Shown in pieces: positions 59,216 to 64,000 of a DNA stretch of 64,000 nucleotides (within the stretch, counting starts at the first letter, position 1; every line of letters starts with the position of its first letter). The translations under genes were made by a program, and so were the position numbers. Under the pieces are notes generated by a model, which did not search any database, was not told the origin of the DNA, and saw only the letters and a list, made by a program, of their open reading frames with translations. Origin of the DNA: Cavia porcellus (lineage: Eukaryota > Chordata > Mammalia > Rodentia > Caviidae); NCBI RefSeq assembly GCF_034190915.1, contig NW_026947484.1, positions 211,618,657 to 211,682,656 of the forward strand. Reading direction: 5' to 3'.

Positions 59216-60221
59216 ACACACAGACACGCTCACATGCACACAAGTAACACCACCACCACAACTGAAACCCCACCACCACAAAAATAACCAGGATGACAAA
59301 TTCAAATGCAGCATTTCAACAGAGCTATGCCTGGGCTCTGGGTTCCTTCAGGGATATATAGCTGCAGCAATCATGAAAAGTTCAATACTTGCTATTTACC
59401 TGTCTTATTAGGCCCTTTTATAGTCATTGTAGCAACAAACACCTTCACATGTTTCAAGTTGAAGGAAAGTTTACTAACATAACCACAGCAAGGCAGACAT
59501 CTTCAGCAAGGATATAAAACACACTAAGCAGCCAGATGTCTCTCAGAAGCACTTCTCTGCCTCCAATTGATCTAAAAGTTAAACACTTAAAATCACTTAT
59601 TACTGAAACGCAAGCTATCCTAAACAAGAGGTGAATGATGCAGGTGCAAGTGTTTTGGCTGCTTAACTGCCAAGTAATTTTAAAAAAAGGGGAAACATAT
59701 CTATCACCAACATAACATATATTAGAAAGTAAAGCATTCACTTTTAAGGTCAAGAGACCACAGAGCAAATCTAAGTTTCAGATAGTGATCTGGTAAAAAC
59801 AAAATAAATCAAAATTACATAGGGTGCATATTAACTCAAACCCCCAAGTGATGAGAATACAAAGGAATCTAAAATTTGGCAAACCAAACTAATACTATAA
59901 TATGAATAATTCAAGTACATATTGCCTGCATGATTATTTTAACAGGAAATACGGTTTAAAAACTTTTCAAAATACTATTTTCTAAGTGAAACAATTTTTA
60001 AAACACAAATTCAATGGCTCTGAGATATCAACTTGTTCATATAAATAAATGTGTAACAGACACAAAACAAAACCACATTTTATAAATTTGGCTAACAAAT
60101 ATAAGGATATATTTTCCTACTTCCGAAACTTGTCCCACATTATACACAAATCAACTGCTTACCTCAAAGAACTTCCCTAGAAAGAAAAAGAAGTTTTTGT
60201 GTCCTGTATTTTTTCCTCTGC

Positions 60222-60398
60222 TTCCTAGCAGTTTGGGACTGAATCCAGGGCACTCACACTGAGCTGCCATTTCCATCCTCTTTTTTTATTCTGAGACAGG
60301 GTCCTGCTAAGTGAACCAGGCAAGGCTCAGGCTTGCAGTCCTCCTTCCTCAACCTCCTGAAATGCTGGGGTTAAAGGTACACACCATGCCCAGCCTAC
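60222..60398 (-). repeat. B1-dID composite SINE
   Basis: TTTGGGACTGAATCCAGGGC (ID part) and TCTGAGACAGGGTCCTGCTA, AATGCTGGGGTTAAAGGTAC (B1 part). Confidence 0.82.
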
Positions 60399-60414
60399 AT
60401 TTAGCACAACTTGA

Positions 60415-60523
60415 AACAAGGGCTCACTGGTGTAGTTAACAGGCTGACCTTGAACTTATGGTGATCCTCCAGCCTCAGCCTCCTGAGAGCTAGGATCACA
60501 GGTGTGTGCCACTACAACCAGTT
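60415..60523 (-). repeat. B1-like SINE
   Basis: CAGGCTGACCTTGAACTTAT, CTCAGCCTCCTGAGAGCTAG and ACAGGTGTGTGCCACTAC. Confidence 0.85.
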
Positions 60524-60714
60524 CCTATATTTACTTCTAACTTCTCTTTTCCAGTGACAATAATTTTGCTTCTCCTTTGGAATTAAAGAAAATAAAAGTC
60601 AACTGCATATATAAAATCATTTAGTTATATTTAGTTATAAGATTTCCTTTAACCAGGATGCTTCTATTCAATAAGTATTTCCAGTATTAATGTTTATTTT
60701 CATCCTCTAAAATG

Positions 60715-60814
60715 ACTTTTTGGACAGAGTCTTGCTATTCAAACTCATGTGATCAACCTGCCTCAGCCTCCTAAGTGTTGAAATTACAAGTAGGCACCAC
60801 CACTCCTGGCCTGA
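60715..60814 (-). repeat. B1-like SINE with internal deletion
   Basis: GGACAGAGTCTTGCTATTCA passes directly to AACTCATGTGATCAACCTGC, without the usual CCAGGCTGG arm. Confidence 0.8.
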
Positions 60815-61313
60815 CACTTTACTGTTCCTCATCTTTGTCTTTTTATTGAACAGTGTTCAGCATGGCCGCTCTGCCTCAGTGTGCCCAGAGGTGCGTGTGA
60901 TAGCCAGGGGCCAGAGGGTCAGGATTAGAAGGGCACTCTGTGAAGTGAGTGAGAATGAGGGGGAACCATGGGCACAGTTCCTGCAGATCCCTGTTCTGTC
61001 AGCTCTACTGTGATTCCAGCTGGAACCACAGTGAGGGCTTGTCAGGAAGCCCGTGTAGAGACTCAGATACAGACAGCTGTCTCTGTCCTTTGACTTCCAG
61101 CTGGATCATCATTGAACTAAAAAACAAAGAAAGACAGCAGCCTTTTGGTCTTCAGTTTAATGGTGCAAGTACAATTTCACGCCTATTATGCTTGCACAGT
61201 TGCTTTTCAAATATTCCATCCCATACCATTAGAAAAACTAAATTAAAATGCTATTCTTATATCTTTCAACTAGTTTAATTGATAGGTAAATAAATAAATG
61301 AGTAGAACAGTAT

Positions 61314-61470
61314 GAGCTAGGCATGGTGCCACACACCTGTAATCCCAGCACTTGGGAGGCTGAGACAGGAGGACTGGCATGAGTTTGAGGCCAGGCTAGG
61401 CTATATGGTCAACTCAAGGGCAGCCTGAACTGCATGGCAAGACCCTGTCTCAAAAAGACATTAAGAAAAA
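61314..61470 (+). repeat. B1-like SINE with internal duplication
   Basis: GCCACACACCTGTAATCCCA, GAGGCCAGGCTAGGCTATAT and AGGGCAGCCTGAACTGCATG, then CCCTGTCTCAAAAAGAC. It ends about 260 bases from exon 8. Confidence 0.93.
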
Positions 61471-61726
61471 AGTGGCAAGAATGATGAGGTCAGTGGAGGA
61501 GGATTAGAGGTGATGTGTCTTTAACTATAATGCACTTTAAAATTTAAACATTTGCTGGATCTTTCATTCACACCTCCCACATTTACAAATCTGACATCTG
61601 GCAAAGGTGCCACACGAAAATGCCAAAAATTAGGTAACTGAAAATTTTTCATCGTAGTGTTCTTCTGTTTTGTTTTTTACTTTTCAAAAATATTCTGCTG
61701 CTTGAATTAAACTGTCTACTGCATAC

Positions 61727-61836
61727 CTGATCCATATCTAAAGTTGTTTCGATCATTTCCTGAAACTTGGAGAAATCAGAACGAAGATCAACAAGAGGAG
61801 CTGCAAACACTGCCAACAGCAATGCCTGATGTCTTC
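61727..61836 (-). CDS. MSH2: MSH2 exon 8, lever domain
   Basis: It encodes about human residues 426-462: [20 protein letters not shown], then [17 protein letters not shown]. The 110-base length equals human exon 8. The acceptor is ATTTAG|GA, completing a Gly codon begun in exon 7, and the donor is ATCAG|GTATGC. The block [15 protein letters not shown] differs at several positions from human and mouse, while [16 protein letters not shown] is unchanged. Confidence 0.95.
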
Positions 61837-62104
61837 CTAAATAAAGATAAGATAAGAAAGATAATAAGTAAGCAAAAGGTCTCACTTTAACAAACATCAT
61901 TTGATCCAAAAATCACAAATAATGCAGCAAGATGCCAAAGTTTTATCTACTTAAATGTCTTAATTCAAAATTTGTACTCCATTTATTTTTATAGACAGGG
62001 AGCTGACATGAACTAGCACTGAGAATTCCCCCTAATAAAACACTGTCCCTGCATCTCTGTCACCTCCCTCATAGGGACTGTTAAGAGATGTAGAAATATG
62101 ACAA

Positions 62105-62195
62105 TAGGCCAGGGATGTAGCTTAGCAGCACAGTGCCTGCCAGGCAAGCACAAAATCCTGCGTTAGATCCCTAGTACCTCCCCAAAACAAAACAA
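62105..62195 (+). repeat. ID SINE
   Basis: CAGGGATGTAGCTTAGCAGC and GCGTTAGATCCCTAGTACC with an A-rich tail. Confidence 0.88.
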
Positions 62196-62366
62196 CAGAT
62201 GAAACATGACACTAAAACCAAATGAATTTCATTTCTTGTGGATTGAATAACCTAGTCAACTGCATTCCAAATGTCTATTAATAAGTGTTCCAATTAATGG
62301 AGATTAAATCAAGTACTGTATTTACATACTAGAATTTTATTTAAGATTTAAAGAGTACATGACCAA

Positions 62367-62450
62367 GGGGCTAGGAATATAGCTCAGTGGCATAGCATCT
62401 GCCTCACAAGTGCGAGGTCCTGAGTTCAATTTCCAGTACAAAAAAAAATG
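62367..62450 (+). repeat. ID SINE
   Basis: GGGGCTAGGAATATAGCTCA and GAGTTCAATTTCCAGTAC with an A tail. Confidence 0.9.
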
Positions 62451-63777
62451 AGAATCATGTGGGAAGCAGCAAGGGAGCAACAGAGTACACGGCGTAAAGA
62501 GCAGAGAGGAGACTAGATGCCAACAGCAGCTTTGCCACACACTTGCTACCACTGTCATCTGCAACATGCTGCCCAGAGCCCCCTTTCCTTGTCTGTACAA
62601 TGGAGTAACAAATCACCCAGGAGATGGATGTGTAAGATGACTATATGCAACTCTTAGTACAGTGCTGGATACTGAGAAAAAACAAGTTACCATGCATTAC
62701 TATCAGTGTAACACAAGAACTTCATTTTTCTGACCTCTAGTAAATTTCTTGGAGAATTTTCCCAGTGATCTTGCATTTTTCTCTAAAATGCACATTGCAT
62801 TTCACTCTAGAACAGTAATTCCCAAACTTTCAGAAATTTCTGTAACTCTTGACTGAGAAAATGATAAAAAGCTACTAAGAAGTCAGCAAAATTGCTTTTA
62901 ATATTCATGTTTCATTATTAATCACACGTTACACATACTGAGAAAACAGTTCATATGTGTGAAACATTTAGACAGACTATAAACAACACTTTGCCCACAT
63001 AATGTCTGTTGTGCTACAATGCCTGGTTCTCCCTCCCAGTTAGCTTGCGTGCTACTGCTAAGTACAAGAATGGTGGCAGCAAATCACAGAAGTGGCCCTG
63101 ATTCACGAATTGTTCTTCCCCCACCATAGTGTTTCCAAAGGACTAAGGGCAAGCTCTCCCACACAGCAGCAATAAGCCTCAGCAGCACAGACCTCAGAGG
63201 AGCCGGCTTAACAGCTGCTACACTCTACACTTTTCACTAGGTTAAGATATGTAGTGAAGGGTGCAAAACATTTGTCAGTGTTTTTTTAAAAAAGCACCAA
63301 ATTCTATTCCTTGGTACAGATTTATAATTTCAATGATACTGACCTCCACTAAAAAGGACCTACATCTCAAAGAAGAAAAAAAGAGCCTTATGTTCTAAGC
63401 CTGCGAAGAGCTCTCTGACTCTAACACTGGGTGTACAGGGTCATGGGGACAGGATTTCTACTCAAGTTTCTCAAGGCTTTGTTAGCAGTGTTTTAAAAAT
63501 GTCCAAGTATTTTGAGGTCTGACACAATGCTATTTTTTTCCGTAAGCTCTGCTATTTTTCTAACTCGTGATTCTGAAGGTTTCTGAGAACACTGTACACA
63601 CATTATTATAGAAATAGCGTATGTAACAATGTCACCCTTGCTGTGTTCTCTCCCCTCCTGAACATACTGAGGCAACTTTGAGGCACGTCTTCTTGGAATC
63701 TATAAACCTCTAACTCCCTCACAAGTTTTTCTGCTCCCCTAACCTGCAAGCTTTTTACTAGCACTGTGGTGTTATGT

Positions 63778-63950
63778 GTTTTGTATTGGGGACTGAAACC
63801 AAGGCCTATGCACTAAGCAACATTCCCAGACCATTTCAATTTTTTACTCTGTGATAGGGTCTCACTAAGTCACCCAGGCTGGGTTTGAATTGGCAGCTGT
63901 CCCGCCTCAGCCTTCTAGAGTACTGAGATTATAGGTATAAGCCACCACAT
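63778..63950 (-). repeat. B1-dID composite SINE
   Basis: TTGGGGACTGAAACCAAGGC (ID part) and GATAGGGTCTCACTAAGTCA, AGTACTGAGATTATAGGTAT (B1 part), close to the window edge. Confidence 0.82.
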
Positions 63951-64000
63951 AGATTATCACTAGCACTGAGATCCTTTCCTGTAGTGGATTGATAACTGAT

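Larger units (their letters stand above)
61837..64000 (-). other. MSH2: MSH2 intron 7, 3' part
   Basis: The interval runs to the window edge. It holds two ID elements and one ID-B1 composite. The stretch 62460-63770 is apparently unique and shows no exon: exon 7 (200 bases in human) should lie beyond 64000. Confidence 0.85.

Overview
The window is nuclear DNA of a placental mammal, almost certainly a rodent. It carries the last coding exon of KCNK12 on the + strand and exons 8 to 16 of MSH2 on the - strand. Rodent origin is indicated by very many tRNA-Ala-type ID SINEs, monomeric 7SL-derived B1-like SINEs, composite B1-dID SINEs and an IAP-like ERVK solo LTR. The ID and B1 forms do not look like those I know from mouse, rat or squirrels. 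I read the species as a non-murid rodent and cannot name it from the sequence alone.

Layout. From 1 to 6094 lies the 3' part of KCNK12 intron 1. KCNK12 exon 2 (6095-6981) is GC- and CpG-rich and encodes about two thirds of the THIK-2 two-pore potassium channel, with a poly(A) signal only 39 bases past the stop. From about 7045 to 31867 is the intergenic interval between two convergent genes. It holds SINEs, old LINE-1 pieces, a nearly full-length 7SL RNA retropseudogene (26088-26386), two local duplications and several SINE-poor stretches. From 31868 rightward is MSH2, read on the - strand: 3'UTR, exon 16 (32124-32294), then exons 15, 14, 13, 12, 11, 10, 9 and 8 (61727-61836), and part of intron 7 to the window edge. 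All nine exons are open, keep reading phase across GT-AG junctions, and have exactly the lengths I recall for human MSH2 (110, 124, 151, 98, 246, 205, 248, 176, 171 coding bases). Both genes therefore look functional, and the tail-to-tail order matches the human MSH2-KCNK12 arrangement.

The two genes are not functionally linked. KCNK12 encodes a membrane K+ channel subunit; MSH2 encodes the common subunit of the MutS-alpha and MutS-beta mismatch-repair heterodimers. No operon-like logic applies. I found no new protein-coding system. The most noteworthy structures are non-coding: a 190-bp inverted duplication in MSH2 intron 14; an IAP-like solo LTR with a perfect 6-bp target duplication inside the A-tail of an ID element; a B1 and an ID element sharing one target site that is now present three times; the 7SL retrocopy set in the tail of a B1; and two diverged local duplications in the intergenic interval.
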